Shown here one piece after another: positions 1 to 12,975 of a DNA stretch of 64,000 nucleotides. The notes beneath the pieces were generated by a model. The model ran no database searches and had not been told where the DNA came from. It saw only the letters and a list, made by a program, of their open reading frames with translations. How positions within the stretch are numbered: the first letter of the stretch is position 1; each line of letters begins with the position of its first letter. The position numbers and the translations under genes are program-made. Source of the stretch: Zeugodacus cucurbitae (Eukaryota > Arthropoda > Insecta > Diptera > Tephritidae). The stretch covers positions 54,903,001 through 54,967,000 of the forward strand of contig NC_071669.1 of assembly GCF_028554725.1 (NCBI RefSeq), given 5' to 3'.

Positions 1-1110
1 TTTCGAAATACGTAATACTCATATTCAATTCCTACTATTGAGACAAAATGAACCCAATTTTATAATATACTCACCTCATATTGTTGCCAATATTTTTAAA
101 ATTTATCAAGGCAAAAGTTGAGAATTTCGAAAATTTTCGAACATTATTTTCGAATATATTTTTGCAGTTTTTTCAAACATTATTTTCGAATATATTTTGC
201 AGTTTTTTCGAACATTATTTTCGAATAAATTTTTGTAGTTTTTTCAAACATTATTTTCGAATATATTTTTGCAGTTCTATCGAACTTTATTTTCGAATAT
301 ATTTCTGCACGAAAACGAAAAATAAATTGCCACAAAGGTGATGGTAGATGAAATTGTTATTAAAAAAAATTAAATATTTTGAAATTTGAACTTATTTGCA
401 GCAATTATGAAAATCGAATAGCGTGTGATTATTTTCGAAATACGTAATAATCATATTCAATTCCTACTATTGAGACAAAATGAACCCAATTTTATAATAT
501 ACTCACCTCATATTGTTGCCAATATTTTTAAAATTTATCAAGGCAAAAGTTGAGAATTTCGAAAATTTTCGAACATTATTTTCGAATATATTTTTGCAGT
601 TTTTTCAAACATTATTTTAGAATATAGTTTTACAGTTTTTTCAAACATTATTTTCGAATATTTTTTGCAGTTTTTTCGAACATTATTTTCGAATATATTT
701 TTGCAGTTTTTTCAAACATTATTTTCGAATATAGTTTTACAGTTTTTTCAAACATGATTTTCGAATAAATTTTTGTAGTTTTTTCAAACATTATTTTCGA
801 ATATATTTTTTCAGTTTTTTCGAACTTTATTTTCGAAAACGAAAAATATATTTCTACAAAGATGTGGTGGATGAAATTATTATTTATTTTGAAAAAAAAA
901 AACAATAATGTGTTTTAAATTTAACTCATTTGAAGCCATTATGAAAATCGAATAGATTGTGATGGTTTTGGAAATATGCAATAATCATACATAACTTCTA
1001 TCGTTGGAAACAAAATAAACTAAATACAAAATTACAAACTTTTTGTATAATTTCTTAATGCAAAATCTGAATTTCGAAAATTTTCGAACATTATTTTCGG
1101 ATATATTTTT
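1..1110. repeat. Nested tandem repeat (about 431-bp unit holding a ~37-bp minisatellite)
   Basis: The segment at 1-431 recurs almost unchanged from about 433, and a third, decayed copy follows from about 945 to 1110. Inside each copy is a minisatellite of roughly 36-38 bp units built around the phrase AACATTATTTTCGAATA, about 5 units in the first copy and 7-8 in the second. Short open frames here on both strands are by-products of the repeat. It lies in a fry intron. A simple expansion of a local sequence fits best; no transposon ends are visible. Confidence 0.85.
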
Positions 1111-2189
1111 TCATTGTTTTCGGCATTTTGGTTTAAAATTTTAATTTATAAATTTAAAAAATTGAACAAAAGTTTAATTAACAAATGTTAACAAATTAAT
1201 AATAAATAAATTTAAATTTAAATAATAAAAACATTTAAATAAAAAAACATACAAATTGAAATTTTAGATATTTAATTTTAACTTCAACTTCATTTTATAT
1301 TCCAAGTTTAAAATTTTTTTAGGAAACAAAATTTTAAATAGTGGATCTTTAAAACCATTTTCGAAATCCGCTGAAACCTGATTTTATAATTTTGATATAT
1401 ATGATGTTAACTCAATTATTTGATTACTTTTGTTTCTCATAAAAATAATCGAATATTTTATTTTAAACTTATTTTTTATAATATATTTTTTATGCACTAT
1501 ATTTCGAAATTTTTTATCAATTTTTCAAAATTGAATTGATCAAATTGATTATGCATTTCTAATAGTTTTATTTTAAATTATAAACTTTAGATATATTCGA
1601 AAATTGTTTTCGAAGTTGTCATTTTGTTAATATTCGAATGAAATTTTCCAAATTAATTTTTTTTATGTAAATTTTTTCGAATTTTTTAAACATCTCTTTC
1701 GAATATTCTTCCATACGAAATCAATATTTTCGATAAAATAAGCGGTATTGTTTTTTTGTTTTCATTTTTCAAAAAAAAATTGAACATAATCTTTGGTCTA
1801 AACTGAATTTCTATTTTCCAAGCTAAAAACTTTTTTTCGAATATTTATTTTCTAACATCTCCAATTTGATGTGTATTCAGTTAACTGATTTGTTGTGCAA
1901 TTATATTGCGAATTTTAATTTAAAAAAATTTTAATTTGTTGTAATTTTATTAAATTTTCGAAGTTATGTTCGAAAACACTGATACATAGATTTCGAATGT
2001 GATTATTGTGTTAATAAAAAAATATAAAAAAATATTTTATGATAAAAGTTCGGTAAAAAAAATTGGGAGCAAATACGATCGAAAAATATCATACATATAA
2101 ATATTTATATAAATTTGAAATAATTTTTTTTTAATAAAAATTCTTCAAATTAAAGCTTAAATTCTAATCTGTTACATTTTTTTTTGTAG
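1111..2189 (+). other. AT-rich fry intron, 3' part
   Basis: Very AT-rich non-coding DNA with many short TTCGAA-type words left over from the neighbouring repeat. It ends in a pyrimidine tract and the acceptor TAG at 2187-2189. No other gene or transposon was recognised. Confidence 0.6.
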
Positions 2190-2359
2190 CCCATGTGTAT
2201 TGGATCGCGACACAATGTCTCTACATCCAACTTTTGTCGAATATATTGAAGGTGCTATACAATATCTCTTAGCCGAAACGGACAAGGACAACACCAGCAT
2301 ACGCGAAGTAAAAGCGCACTTCTGCAACTTCATACGGAAAATGATTAAGAATTTCTCAC
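2190..2359 (+). CDS. fry: furry (fry) internal exon a
   Basis: Codons run from 2191 (2190 is the last base of a split codon), giving a peptide that includes LDRDTMSLHPTFVEYIEGAI and HFCNFIRKMIKNFS. These are hallmark blocks of Furry proteins, conserved from flies to human FRY. The acceptor is a T-rich tract ending TAG at 2187-2189; the donor is CAC|GTGAGT at 2360. The exon ends in phase 1 and joins the next exon to read L-E-S-C-G. Furry is a very large scaffold of HEAT/Armadillo-like repeats that binds and helps activate NDR-family kinases (Tricornered in flies), shaping cell extensions, hairs and dendrites. Earlier exons, including the true start, lie left of the window. Family assignment is from memory of the protein, not a search. 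Confidence 0.93.
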
Positions 2360-2423
2360 GTGAGTTTGTCATCAGTTATTTAAAAAATATATATATTAAT
2401 TATTTATTAATCTACCGTTACAG

Positions 2424-2578
2424 TGGAATCTTGTGGCACACTCTTGACACAAGACCTAAAACGCAGTCTCTTCAATTTGTTCGCCAATTGGTGTGGTCCA
2501 TTTGCCAAGCCATTGGGATTCACGTCGCAGATTGGACAAACGCCAGAGGAGGAGAAGCTGCAGTTTAGTGCACTGCAG
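2424..2578 (+). CDS. fry: furry (fry) internal exon b
   Basis: 155 nt between acceptor CAG (2421-2423) and donor CAG|GTAAGT (2579). It reads on in phase from the previous exon as ESCGTLLTQDLKRSLFNLFA, followed by NWCGPFAK and PEEEKLQFSALQ. The LF.LFA.WCG...F block is strongly conserved in Furry across animals. It ends in phase 0. The intron before it is short (64 bp), typical of Diptera. No stop or frame break is seen. Confidence 0.93.
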
Positions 2579-2967
2579 GTAAGTTGTTCGTTTGAGAAGG
2601 GTGGAAAAATATTTGTGAATAATAATTTTTGAACAAAATTTATAATCAAAAGCTTAGAAAGCAATTTTTGAACTAAACTTTTAATCAAAAGCTCAGAAAA
2701 GTTTCAAAAGCTCAGAAAAGCTTTTCAAAAGCCAATATAGTGACTCAAAAAGCTTTTAAAGCCAAAATATTTTTCAAAAATCAAATTTTTATACCTTAAA
2801 TTTAAATTTTCGTAAAAATATAAATCACCATTTAGATGCCTTAAAGCTTTTCAAGTCTCATGAGCTTAGTGCACATATAATATTTTGCATTGAAGCACTC
2901 AAACACTCATACATACAGTATACTTCGCATTTGCTTGGAAATTAATTCTTTTCTATTTTTAATACAG

Positions 2968-3078
2968 GCACTATCCGCTCTGATCTGCTGCGGTCACATA
3001 TTCTATGCACCATATCTATCCGATTACGGTATTTTATATGTATGGCTGGATATGTTGCTGACATCCAAAGATGAAAAG
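2968..3078 (+). CDS. fry: furry (fry) internal exon c
   Basis: 111 nt, 37 whole codons, flanked by acceptor TTTTTAATACAG and donor AAG|GTGAGC. The peptide runs from ALSALICCGHIFYAPYLSDY to YVWLDMLLTSKDEK. It is an alpha-helical pair as expected for the Armadillo-like repeats of Furry. Both ends are phase 0 and agree with their neighbours. Confidence 0.92.
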
Positions 3079-3212
3079 GTGAGCATATTCTGTTTTTAAA
3101 TGAAAAAATATTTAAAGTGAATTAATTTATTGCATGTAAATGAGATTAAGTGCTAAATTTTTATTAAAAAAAATAAATATAATAATTATTAATACAATTT
3201 ACTTCATTGCAG

Positions 3213-3367
3213 ATTTATCTATTAGCTCGTGATACTGTTGTTTTGCTGCTCGAGTCGAATCCGGACAGTAGTGTGCTGCTCGAATGGGTAATTGATCGTT
3301 GCTATAGGTCGAATGCGCGTGTCGCAGATGCCTGTTTCCTCGCTTTGGCTGCTATTTTTAGTGCAAG
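3213..3367 (+). CDS. fry: furry (fry) internal exon d
   Basis: 155 nt after acceptor TTCATTGCAG; donor AG|GTAGGA at 3368. It encodes IYLLARDTVVLLLESNPDSS, VLLEWVIDRCYRSNARVADA and CFLALAAIFSA, ending in phase 2 within an arginine codon (AG|A). The V(I)DRCY...VA..CF motif is diagnostic of Furry. The following intron (3368-7744) is 4.4 kb and contains a DINE-1-like insertion. Confidence 0.93.
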
Positions 3368-6300
3368 GTAGGATTTGTATATATATAAATATACATATAC
3401 ATATAATATAGAGTTTGAGTCGATTATTATTATGGAAATTTTTTTATTTAAAAAATTCATAATGAAAAATGTGGAATAAGAATCTTTAAAGAATTAATTA
3501 AAAAATAATTTTAAATTTTTTTTCGTTAAAAAAAAATCTATTACTAAATTCAGTGATATTCGAACATATATAATTTCACCAACTTCGAAATAAACAAACT
3601 AACTTAACAAATAATGCAGTTATTACAAAAATAATAAACACTAATTAGACTTTAAATGCCTTTTCTTTGTGCAGACCATTAAAAGTGAAATTAGAAGTAG
3701 ACCTCTCAGTCTCGCAGTCTCGTTTGTCATTCGCTAGCACTCGGAAGATCCACAATTGCTTTTAACGAGTTTATTATGTGCGCTAATTTCCTTCACGTTT
3801 ATAAGCGCTATTATTTTGTTGAGCATTTTTGCAAACACGGCAGTCGTAAGGCACAGAACAGCTGCAATTATGTCTGCCTCGCGTGTCATTTCCTATTAAC
3901 AATGTTATTGCTTCCTCGTACTCATGCCACTGCAATATTTCTTACCTTTACTGCCGTGTTAATGGCTACCTGTTCGCGGTTGTGATTTAAAATGTACTGT
4001 TATTTATGGCATTTCAGCACAAAAGATGAGCAAGAAATTTAATTTTTGATATTTTTAGTATATATTTTTTTTAATATTACTTAATATTTAAATATTTCTT
4101 AAATTTTTTTAAATTTTGTATAAATATTTTATATTATTTTTTGGTATTGTACATTATATATTTCCAAACGACTTTCATGTCAAGTAGCACATATTTTGGT
4201 AAATTGTGACGTCCATGGCTCATGTTCGGTAACATCTAGTTTTTACACACGCTTGCGGTGAGCACGATAAATCAAAAACAGCTTATCTGAAATACATGAA
4301 CGAACAAAAAACTGTTAGTTTGTTCGTGAACCGACAGGTTTGCTTAATAAAATTATAAACGAAAATTTCGTACACTTTTTCAAAAATGTCGATTTTTGAT
4401 ATTCTCAAAATTTAGTTTTCCAAATAAAAAAAGTATTAAATTTTCCAAATTAAATTTCCTTCGTTCACGAACTAGTGATTGTTAATATAAACAACACCTG
4501 AAATTTTCTGAACAATCGGTAAAATGGATTTCGAGAAATCATGCTCACCGTTAAGGCAGTTTTCAAAAAGTAGAATTTAGAGATAATCAAAGCTCAAAGA
4601 GCCTTACAGACGTAGCGTGCTATAAAGAGTTCAAATTTTATATTTTCTGCTGAAAATAGTTTAAAATTCCAATGTTGGAAAGTCTATATTTTTCGAACAA
4701 AAATTCAGTTTTTAAAATTTTCGAAATATTTTTTTTTATATTCTATTTTTCCCCCAATTACATTTCTATCTCTATTCTTTTAATATATTTGTAATCATAT
4801 TTTTTCAATACTTTGCTTAAAAATTTATATTAAAATATTATGATATTATTTTCTATTAAAATTTTTATTTTATTTTTTCCATCAATTAAATTTTTGTTTT
4901 TATTCTTTTTATGTATTTTCCAATACTATTTAATTAAATTTCAAATGTCAATATATTTCGAACTTGAATTTAGTTTTTGAGATTTTCGAAATATTTTTTT
5001 TATTTTTTCTAGTTTTTATATTATCTGAAATTAATTTTTTTTAAGTATTTTTATACTCTCGCAACTAAAGTTGCTAAAGAGAGTATTATAGTTTTGTTCA
5101 CATAACGGTTGTTTGTAACACCCAAAATTAAACGAGTTAGATATAGGGTTATATATACCAAAGTGATCAGGGTGAAGAGTGGAGTTCAAATCCGAATGTC
5201 TGTCTGTCCGTCCGTCCGTCCGTCTGTGCAAGCTGTAACTTGAGTAAAAATTAAGATATCTTGATGAAACTTGGCACACTTATTTCTTGGCACCATGGGA
5301 AGGTTGCTTTCGAATGAGCAAAATCGGTCCACTGCCACGCTCACAAAATGGCGAAAACCGAAAACACATAAAGTGCCATAACTAAGCCATAAACAAAGCT
5401 ATGGAAATAAAATTTGGTATGAAGGATCGTATTATGAAGGGGCATATTTGGATGTAATTTTTTTGGGGAAGTGGCCGCGGCCTCGCCCCCTACTAAGTTC
5501 TTTGTACATATCTCGCAAACCAATAGAGCTATACAAACCAAACTTTTTGCAGTCGTTTTTTTTAGCCACTTCCTAATACAGTCCAAAAATGAAAGAAATC
5601 GGATCATAACCACGCCCACCTCCTATACAAAAGTTAGGTTGAAAATTACTAAAAGTGGGTTAACTCACTAACAAAAATGTCAGAAACACTAAATTTCACA
5701 TAAGAAATGGCAGATGGAAGCTGCACTCAGATTTTTTTACAAAATGGAAAATGGGCGTGGCGTCCCCCACTTATGGTTCAAAAACCATATCTCAGGAACT
5801 ATTCGACCGATTTCAATGAAACTTGGTTTGTAATAGTTTCCTTACCTCCCAATAATATGTTGTAAAAATTGGCCAAATCGCTTCACAACCACGTCTACTT
5901 CCTATATACCAGAACTTTGAAGACGATCTGAATCGTTTACATTACAATATATAAAGTAAGCACTAGTGAATATATCGGTGCAGAACTTTGCACAAATACT
6001 ACGTTTTTAGTGTGGTAGCACCATTCTAAAAATCGCCAAAATCGTACCATATGTTTTCAAGGCCCTATACATGAGGACCTCTGTGCTTCTAACCTAATAT
6101 TAGGGTTTCCAACTTTCAAGGGACTTTATACAATATATATGACGAATATGTGGGTCAAATTGTGTATTATATAATATAAATAAAGTTAAATAAATAAATT
6201 GCGAGAGTATAAAATGTTCGGTTACTCCCGAACTTAGCCCTTCCTTACTTGTTTATTTTATTTTTTTTTTTAAATTAAATTTTTTATTTTAATATTTTTT

Positions 6301-7744
6301 TTTTCATATTACCTGAGGTACATACATATATTTAAATTTTGCGCAAATTTAAATTTGAAAGTATTTCATATTATTTTTAATATTTTTTTATTTATTTATT
6401 TTTTTTTTATTTTTTTTTTATTTTTTTTTATTAATTCTTTGCGACATTTAGAACCAAAAGTTTATATTTTCTGCTAAAAAATAGTCTTTAATTTGTATAT
6501 GCAACATTCCCAATTCGATTAGACCGGGGCTTTAATATACCGGCATTATACATTTTGAATTATACATTAATATACGACTTAAAATTTTGAAAATAAATAA
6601 CTAAACAATACTAACCCTAACCCATCTCAACATAATAAAATTCTAATCAAATTTGTACTAATAATTAATAATATTATAGATCCTTAAAGTCAATATTTTT
6701 CGAACTTGAAAATAATTTTCGATTTTTCGAAAATTCAACTTATTGTATTTTTTGCTTACATAACGGTGCTAATAGTTTAAAAAGTTGACGAGTTTTTGAA
6801 CCAGTGACACTTCGAATGATATATTTTTTAAAAAATATTAAGAAAATATTCATTAAATATTAACAATATATTTACAAAAATATTTTTAAAAGCCAACTTA
6901 AACACATTTTTTCATTCCTTTTATATTCGAATAGCAAATATCCTTTCGGGATTGTCAGCCTTAGCGCTTGGTGCCACTGTCCATATGGTATAATCTATGC
7001 AGCATATTCGAAATTCCATAAAACTCACGTGATTTCTTTGGCACTGTAGTACTGTAGTAAAATTAAATTGCCTTCTTCGAATTAATATTCGCTTACATCT
7101 CAATGGTTTTGATATTTTTGCAGTAGTACATTCCTCGTTTAACCCTTTGCAACAGTCTATTCATGATACACATGTATTCATCATACACATGTAAGCGCAT
7201 GTACCTGTATGTGGTTTGGTTGTATGCTACAGCAGCATAAGTGTGACCGAATCTGTAAAGCCGTTTTTTTTTTGTTTATCCACTAACAGACATTTGATTG
7301 CTTTCTGTGCCGTCCCTAGAACTAAGCTTAAGCATCGGGTGTGGTATGAGAAAAAATAATATTTATGCATCAACTGTGTTTCTTTAAATTTAGTTCGGTG
7401 GTTTTTAAGCTAAATTTCTGGTTTTGTTGGAAAAATAGAAATATGCTTGTACGGATATAATTGTTGATTTTTTTTTTAAACTCTGCTAAACATGAAAGTT
7501 GTAGTAAAAATTCATTAATGAAGAAAAACGATGCCTACATTTAGACGCATTTTATTAAAAATAAGTAGAATTTAGAAAAACGTTGCCTACATTAAGGCGA
7601 ATTTTAACAAAAATAAGTATAAATTATAAAAACGTTGCCTACATTTAGGAGCATTTTATTAAAAATAAGTATAAACTAGAAAACGAGACTGCTTTTAAGC
7701 ACTATTTGATTTTTTTCTTTTATATTTTCTTCCTTTTTTTACAG
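3368..7744 (+). other. fry intron, 4.4 kb
   Basis: Intron between exons d and e. It starts GTAGGA and ends with a long pyrimidine run and TTTACAG. It holds a DINE-1-like element at 5052-6252 and poly-T rich stretches (6250-6440). Around 7520-7680 three copies of a roughly 60-bp phrase containing AACGTTGCCTACATT recur. No other gene was recognised. Confidence 0.75.
5052..6252 (+). mobile_element. DINE-1-like non-autonomous Helitron-type element, copy A
   Basis: Starts with a short dyad (TATACTCTCGCAAC, then TTGCTAAAGAGAGTA), followed by a pyrimidine/GTCY tract (CTGTCTGTCCGTCCGTC) near 5200. It ends with TTGCGAGAGTATAAA, a hairpin GTTCGG...CCGAAC and a T-rich tail ending CTTGTTT. The GTCY tract, 5' dyad and 3' hairpin are the layout of Drosophila DINE-1/INE-1 elements (known family), which are Helitron/Helentron-associated. 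No coding capacity is visible. Several ORFs across it are chance. Almost the same sequence occurs in five more copies in this window. Confidence 0.75.
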
Positions 7745-7905
7745 AGAATACCCTTGTGATCACTACACTTCGGTTATAACGGTCACACTGCTAATGACCG
7801 GTTGTCCACGTGTTGAAGTGCATTCCACCGCTCTGCAATTGCTACAAATATTGGATAAACGTTTCTTCGGCAGCGTTGCCTCGCTACACAGCGACAATGA
7901 GAAAG
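7745..7905 (+). CDS. fry: furry (fry) internal exon e (last fry exon seen)
   Basis: 161 nt after acceptor TTTTTTTACAG; donor AAAG|GTATGT. Completes the split Arg and continues EYPCDHYTSVITVTLLMTGC, PRVEVHSTALQLLQILDKRF and FGSVASLHSDNEK, ending in phase 1. The REYPCD and ALQLLQILD blocks are conserved in Furry. I scanned the rest of the window for the next conserved Furry segments and found none, so the next exon should lie beyond 64000 and begin with two bases that complete a G-initial codon. Confidence 0.93.
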
Positions 7906-8715
7906 GTATGTTTGATCCACTAACAACCACTGCGTATCCTATGTAAACGTATCTCTCACCAATACAATATATAAAAGACTAAAATAAATATATAATAATC
8001 GCACAGTATATTAAAGTGTGTGCGCATGTGTTACGCAATAAAAGAAGTGTGGCATATCAAAGATTTTCCTCTTACTCATACATGAATAGAGTGTGACTTG
8101 CTTGCATTATTTATGAGTGGAATGCGGTCAGCAGCTGGGTTATGACCAGGTCAGTGTCTCTAAAACACGAATAAAGTGCGGGTAGTTTGATGTATTATTT
8201 ATTTATGTTTTTATATGTGTCTGTGAATACTTACCATAGCTTTCGTATTTAATTTAATCTAGCGTTGAACTTATTACCTATTTAACATTAAATCTCAATG
8301 TGATATAGATTTGATTTCATCACTGAGTTATTACGAATTATGGGGTTAAGTGCGGATACATATTTATGTAGTTATGTATATAGAAGTATATAAATTATAA
8401 ATAGATAATAATAGCTGTGGTAGTACTAACATATATATGGACCAGTACTCATTACTTCAAATAGATTCTATTGATTTCGCGATAGATGAAACTTTTTAGG
8501 TTTTTCATTACTATAACCTAAAATATGATATTTTTTATATTTCCATTATAATCCAATTATTGTCCAATATATATGTTTAACAGAGTCAAACCTTTAGTCA
8601 ATACGAAAAATCTTTGAAAAGGAATCATAACCTCAAATCTTGCAAATAGTAATTTTAGCGCCCATCTGTCCAATGTCCAATCAGAGGGTGAAAACGATGG
8701 TAATTTTCAAAATTT
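7906..8715 (+). other. Start of giant fry intron
   Basis: Non-coding, AT-rich, beginning GTATGT. No repeats with defined ends or genes recognised. Confidence 0.6.
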
Positions 8716-10143
8716 TTACACTCTCGCAACAAAGTTGCTAAAGAGGGTATTATAGTTATGTTCACATAACGGTTGTTTGTAAGTCATAAAGCTAAACGAG
8801 TTAGATGTGGAGTTATGGGTATCAAAATGATCAGGGTGACTAGACGAATTGAATTCCGGATGTCGGTCTGAACGTCCGTCATTTCGTGCAACGCATAACT
8901 TGAGTAAAAATTAAGATATTTATACGAAACTTGTTCATCTGTTCCTTGGGACCGTGGAAGGGCGAAATCAGACCATTGCCAAGCCCATAAAATGGCGAAA
9001 GCCAATAACCTATAAAGTGTTGTAACTAAGCCATAAAGATACAGACAGAGGCATATTTGGATGTAATTTTTTTAGGGAAGTGGGCGTGACCCCGCCCCTA
9101 ATAAGTTTTTTGTACATATCTCGTCAACTACTAAAGCTATATAAGCCAAACTTTCTGCAGTCACTTTCCTTACGTACCACATTACACACCATACATTTAG
9201 GTGAAATATGTTAATAACTACGGCCACCTTCCATACAAAGGGTATGTTGAAAATTACTAAAAGTACGTTGACTCACTAACGGAAAACACTAAATTATACA
9301 GAAGAAATGGCAGAAAAAAGCTTCATCCATTTTTTTTTACAAAATGGAAAATGGGCGTGGCATCGCTCAAATATAAGTCAAAAATCATATCTCAGGAACT
9401 ACTCGCCCGATTTCAATGAAATCCGGTACATAATATTTTCTTGACACCCGGATAACACGAATGGAAAATTAGCGAAATCGGTTCACAACCACGACTACTT
9501 TCCATATAACTCAATTTTGAATTCCATCTGATTCCTTCACTTTATCATGTATACATAAGGAACCAATGAATATAGCGGAATAAAACTTTACACAAATACT
9601 GTATTTGAGCGGAAACTTGTGGAAAAATTGTCAAAATCGGACCATAACTTGTCAAAGTCCCGAATATCGAACATGAAGAACTCAGTGCCTTAGGTTAATT
9701 TTTCACCGAAAATATCGTTAAATTCCTTCCTCAGATATTTTAATGTAATTCGGAGGGAATTTTTTTCTTCTAATAGTGTGACACTGTACTAAAAATGGTT
9801 AAAATCAGATCATAACTTCCCCTGGCGCCCATATGCCTAATATTCGGATTATCCAACTTCCGGTGGGCCTTATACTGCATATATCGGTTAATATGTGAGA
9901 TATTAGCAAAACTAAGTGAGCATATATTCTTGGATATAGTGTACCTTGGTGGTGAAAATGAGTGAACTCGGTTTCGGAATTACCTCAGCACTCATATACT
10001 ATATATTATGACTTTTTTTGTTTTATTGAACTTCATGCCGAATATATAGGCCAAATTGTGTGTTACCTTTATAAAACTTTATCAATAAATGAAGAGAGTA
10101 TAGAATTTTCGGTTGCACCGGAACTTAGCCTTTTCTTACTTGT
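8716..10143 (+). mobile_element. DINE-1-like element, copy B (long, diverged)
   Basis: Same 5' dyad (ACTCTCGCAAC / TTGCTAAAGAG) and same end (TTCGGTTGCACCGGAA hairpin, then CTTAGCC...CTTGTT) as copy A, but with about 200 bp more near the 3' part and many substitutions, so it represents an older or different subfamily. Copy F at 54.9 kb shares the longer 3' section. No protein-coding capacity seen. Confidence 0.7.
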
Positions 10144-11549
10144 TAAGATTTACTCACTCGATTAAATTCTGACTAATTAAACTGAAACTAGCTAAAGTAT
10201 ATTTTTTAGTATCTTAAGTAAAAGTTGGTAGACGGTCTCTTTGTCAATCACCGAGACACTTTTGACCAATTAACAGTACAACAGAAAGCTTTGCTAATCT
10301 TCAACCATACAAAAAGTTCATTATACTTTCTGTTGACCACCTTTACACGGTAACACACAGACATTTACTGTTAAATTACGGTTATGCGATTTTCCTTAGT
10401 TCTTTAAGTGCTTTTCCCAAAAACTCAAGCACATGAAGGATAAAAAATACCGCAAGCCAATCAGTTATGAAGGCGTGCATAGTCACAGTCTTTTGTAGAT
10501 ATATGTACTTCCAAGAAGCTGAGTACTGTCCTTTTAAGGTGAAGCTACGTGATTTTGTCTTGGCGTAGCCAATGTTCAACTAAATTTTATAAAATACCAA
10601 CTGTGTACGTGCAGTTGTGTGTTGCAGGTGGAGGAGGGAAGGAAAAGGCACATCACTCCAACCAAATCAGTGTCTCTTTAGTGCTGAGATTTCTTTATAT
10701 TTTTTTCCACACACTTGTGTTTTCTAGAGTTTCGTGTTTCGCTTTTAGCGTATGTTCGCCAGGCAAATATTGAACGTATTCAAGTACTTTATAATCATAA
10801 TATTTATATATTGAAACTGTCAGCTGCAGCGAGCGGCAAGCAGATGTGTGTACATTGTCGGTGGCATTATCAAATTTCAGCACTTTATAAAATTAATAAC
10901 TAATAATTTGTTTGCCCATGGCGGGTGTTACAACGCACCGTTACACACAAGCACATATTTGCACACCTTTGTATGCGCATTCGGGTGTTATATACTATGT
11001 CTAACGGTAGTGGTGATGGGTAACTTAATTTGTCACTTGCTTGTCTTGTCTGCTTTTTAGAAATATTACTCGTTTTGATTTAAAGTTTCCGTGATGCATT
11101 TTAATATTTTTGTTAATTTCTAAGTATTTTATTACGCACACGATCTAAACAAACTGAAGTTTGACGTAGAAATATATTGTCCTTCTAACTTTTCATTTCA
11201 ATGATACGTATAGATTTTATACCAGTGTAGCATTAGTTGTTAGATGAGTCGTAAATACGATATTCATCGACGAGGTTCTTCTAGAAAGCCCACTTCGTGA
11301 TGTCCGATTGAAGCGAATCCCAAATCAGTTTCAAGCGGATTCTCCAGTATAGATCTGGTGCCTCCTTACCATTCTTAAACTCTCCTGGGAATCTGTTTAA
11401 ATTACACCAATCATTAGCCAACAATATTCTTGTATATAGAGCTTATCTAACTATTTGGTCATCTACTCTTCTCTAAGCAATTCCTTAAAAGAAGTTCCAT
11501 CGCAATAAAAAGTCTCATACAAATAGTAATGTCTGTATCTTATGGAACT
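10144..11549. other. Intronic DNA without recognised gene
   Basis: Mixed composition intron DNA. Several overlapping 60-75 codon open frames occur on both strands near 10549-11060, but none has recognisable homology or good splice context. A minus-strand phrase around 11270-11410 reads like decayed coding sequence (LYWRIRLKLIWDSLQSDITK) of unknown origin, possibly an old transposon. Confidence 0.4.
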
Positions 11550-12215
11550 CTTCTTCTTCTTGACTGGCTTACGCGGTTATAGCCGAGTCCACAACAGCGC
11601 GCCACACATCTCTCCTATTGGCAGTTTGGCGCCAATTGGTAATACCAGGTGAAGACAGGTCCTTCTTCACCTGGTCCTTCCATCGGAGTGGAGGTCTCCC
11701 TCTTCCTCGGCTTCCACCAGCGGGTACTGCATCGAAAACTTTCAGAGCTGAGCACTTTCGTCCATTCGAACAACATGACCCAGCCAGGGTAGCCGCTGTC
11801 TTTTTATTCGCTGGACTATGTCTATGTCGTCGCTCATCATTCCATCTTCTGCGGTATTCGCCGTTGCTAATGTTAAAGGGACCATAAATCTTCCGCAAAA
11901 CCTTTCTCTCGAAAACTCCTAGTGCCGTCTCATCGGATGTTGACACCGTCCACGTCCATAAAGTAGGACGGGAATGATGAGGGACTTGTAAAGTTTAGTT
12001 TTTGTTCGTCGAGAGAGGACTTTACTTTTCAATTGCTTACTCAGTCCATAGTAGCACCTGTTGGCAAGAGTGATACTGCGTTGGATTTCAAGGCTGGCAT
12101 TATTATCGGTGTTAATGCTAGTTCCTAGGTATACGAAATTATCTACAACTTCAAAGTTATGACTGTCAACAGTGACGTGGGAGCCAAGACGCGAATGCGC
12201 TGCCTGTTTCTTGGA
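11550..12215 (-). pseudogene. Truncated RTE-like LINE, reverse transcriptase C-terminal part (copy 1)
   Basis: Minus-strand reading frames spell the far C-terminal half of a non-LTR reverse transcriptase: SRLGSHVTVDSHNFEVVDNF, then a SLEIQ..ITLANRCYYGLS block, RRTKTKLYKSLIIPVLLYG, and after a frame change GSRGRGRPPLRWKDQV and GITNWRQTANRRD. The segment that reads GAEAW in other copies is lost at about 11946-11960, which shifts the frame. The 3' end is marked by (GAA)n, seen as CTTCTTCTTCTT on the plus strand at about 11550. The 5' limit, near 12215, is uncertain. Dead copy. Confidence 0.8.
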
Positions 12216-12494
12216 GAACTGTCCATTAGAAATATATGAATCCATTTTAAAGGTTTACTATCTTATATCAACTCCTAATCTATTTGTGCTTTCTAATCTG
12301 GATATATTGCTATATCAGTCCTCCTCTATATCATTCTAATTACATTGGTGCATAATATAGCTTGAAAGTCAAACTATCAATTACAAAGTTTTAAAGATGG
12401 AACCCTCGACACTTCGTAGTATGATAGTATATTGTAAGCATTGTTCAGCTCGTTATAAAAATAAAGGTTGACTCTACTTTCAGCGTCAATATTT

Positions 12495-12965
12495 CAGTTA
12501 GAGCTTATTTCACCAGTTAGGATCAAAGGCCTAGAACCTACCACAAATCTGCAGACGTTTTCTATATCCGCTAATTCGCGATGATGGCCAAAAAAGTGAG
12601 ATCCAAGAAACTTTTGCCTAGATCTCGCAAAGGCGCGGCATATCAAAAGGAAATGTAGGGATGATTCTAACTCATCCTCTTCCGAGCTGCTTCTGCACCT
12701 TGTATCCAATAAAATTTTTAGTTTGATCGCGTGAATCACGATGGGACAATGGCCAATTAGAACTCCTATGACTAGGAAAAGTTTGACCTACCTGAGTGCG
12801 AAGAGTTCCCTTGACTACTTGCGATTTACTTTGGGCCAGAAGGATCTAGCGACAGAACGGCTGCAAGTGATTGTCCAGCGCCTGCTCAGTTCAGCTGAGA
12901 CCCATTTTTATCCAGAAGCAAGTTCCAAGAGGATAATGATGCTTCTACTTGTTTCCATTCCACTG
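12495..12965 (-). pseudogene. Remnant of RNase H-bearing LINE, C-terminal end
   Basis: Minus-strand reading gives ARSFWPKVNRK, then GVLIGHCPIVIHAIKL, RCRSSSEEDELESSLHFLL and FLGSHFFGHHRELADIENVC. This is the cysteine/histidine-rich tail that follows the RNase H domain in I/R1/LOA-type LINEs (family from memory). Stops and frame changes show it is dead. Related pieces occur at 19555-19900 (plus) and 35480-36340 (plus). Confidence 0.6.
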
Positions 12966-12975
12966 TAGACCAGAC

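Noticed and set aside
11231..11420. Minus-strand phrase resembling decayed coding sequence
   Set aside because: A readable stretch of about 45 codons ends at a stop and no family was recognised; kept only as a note.
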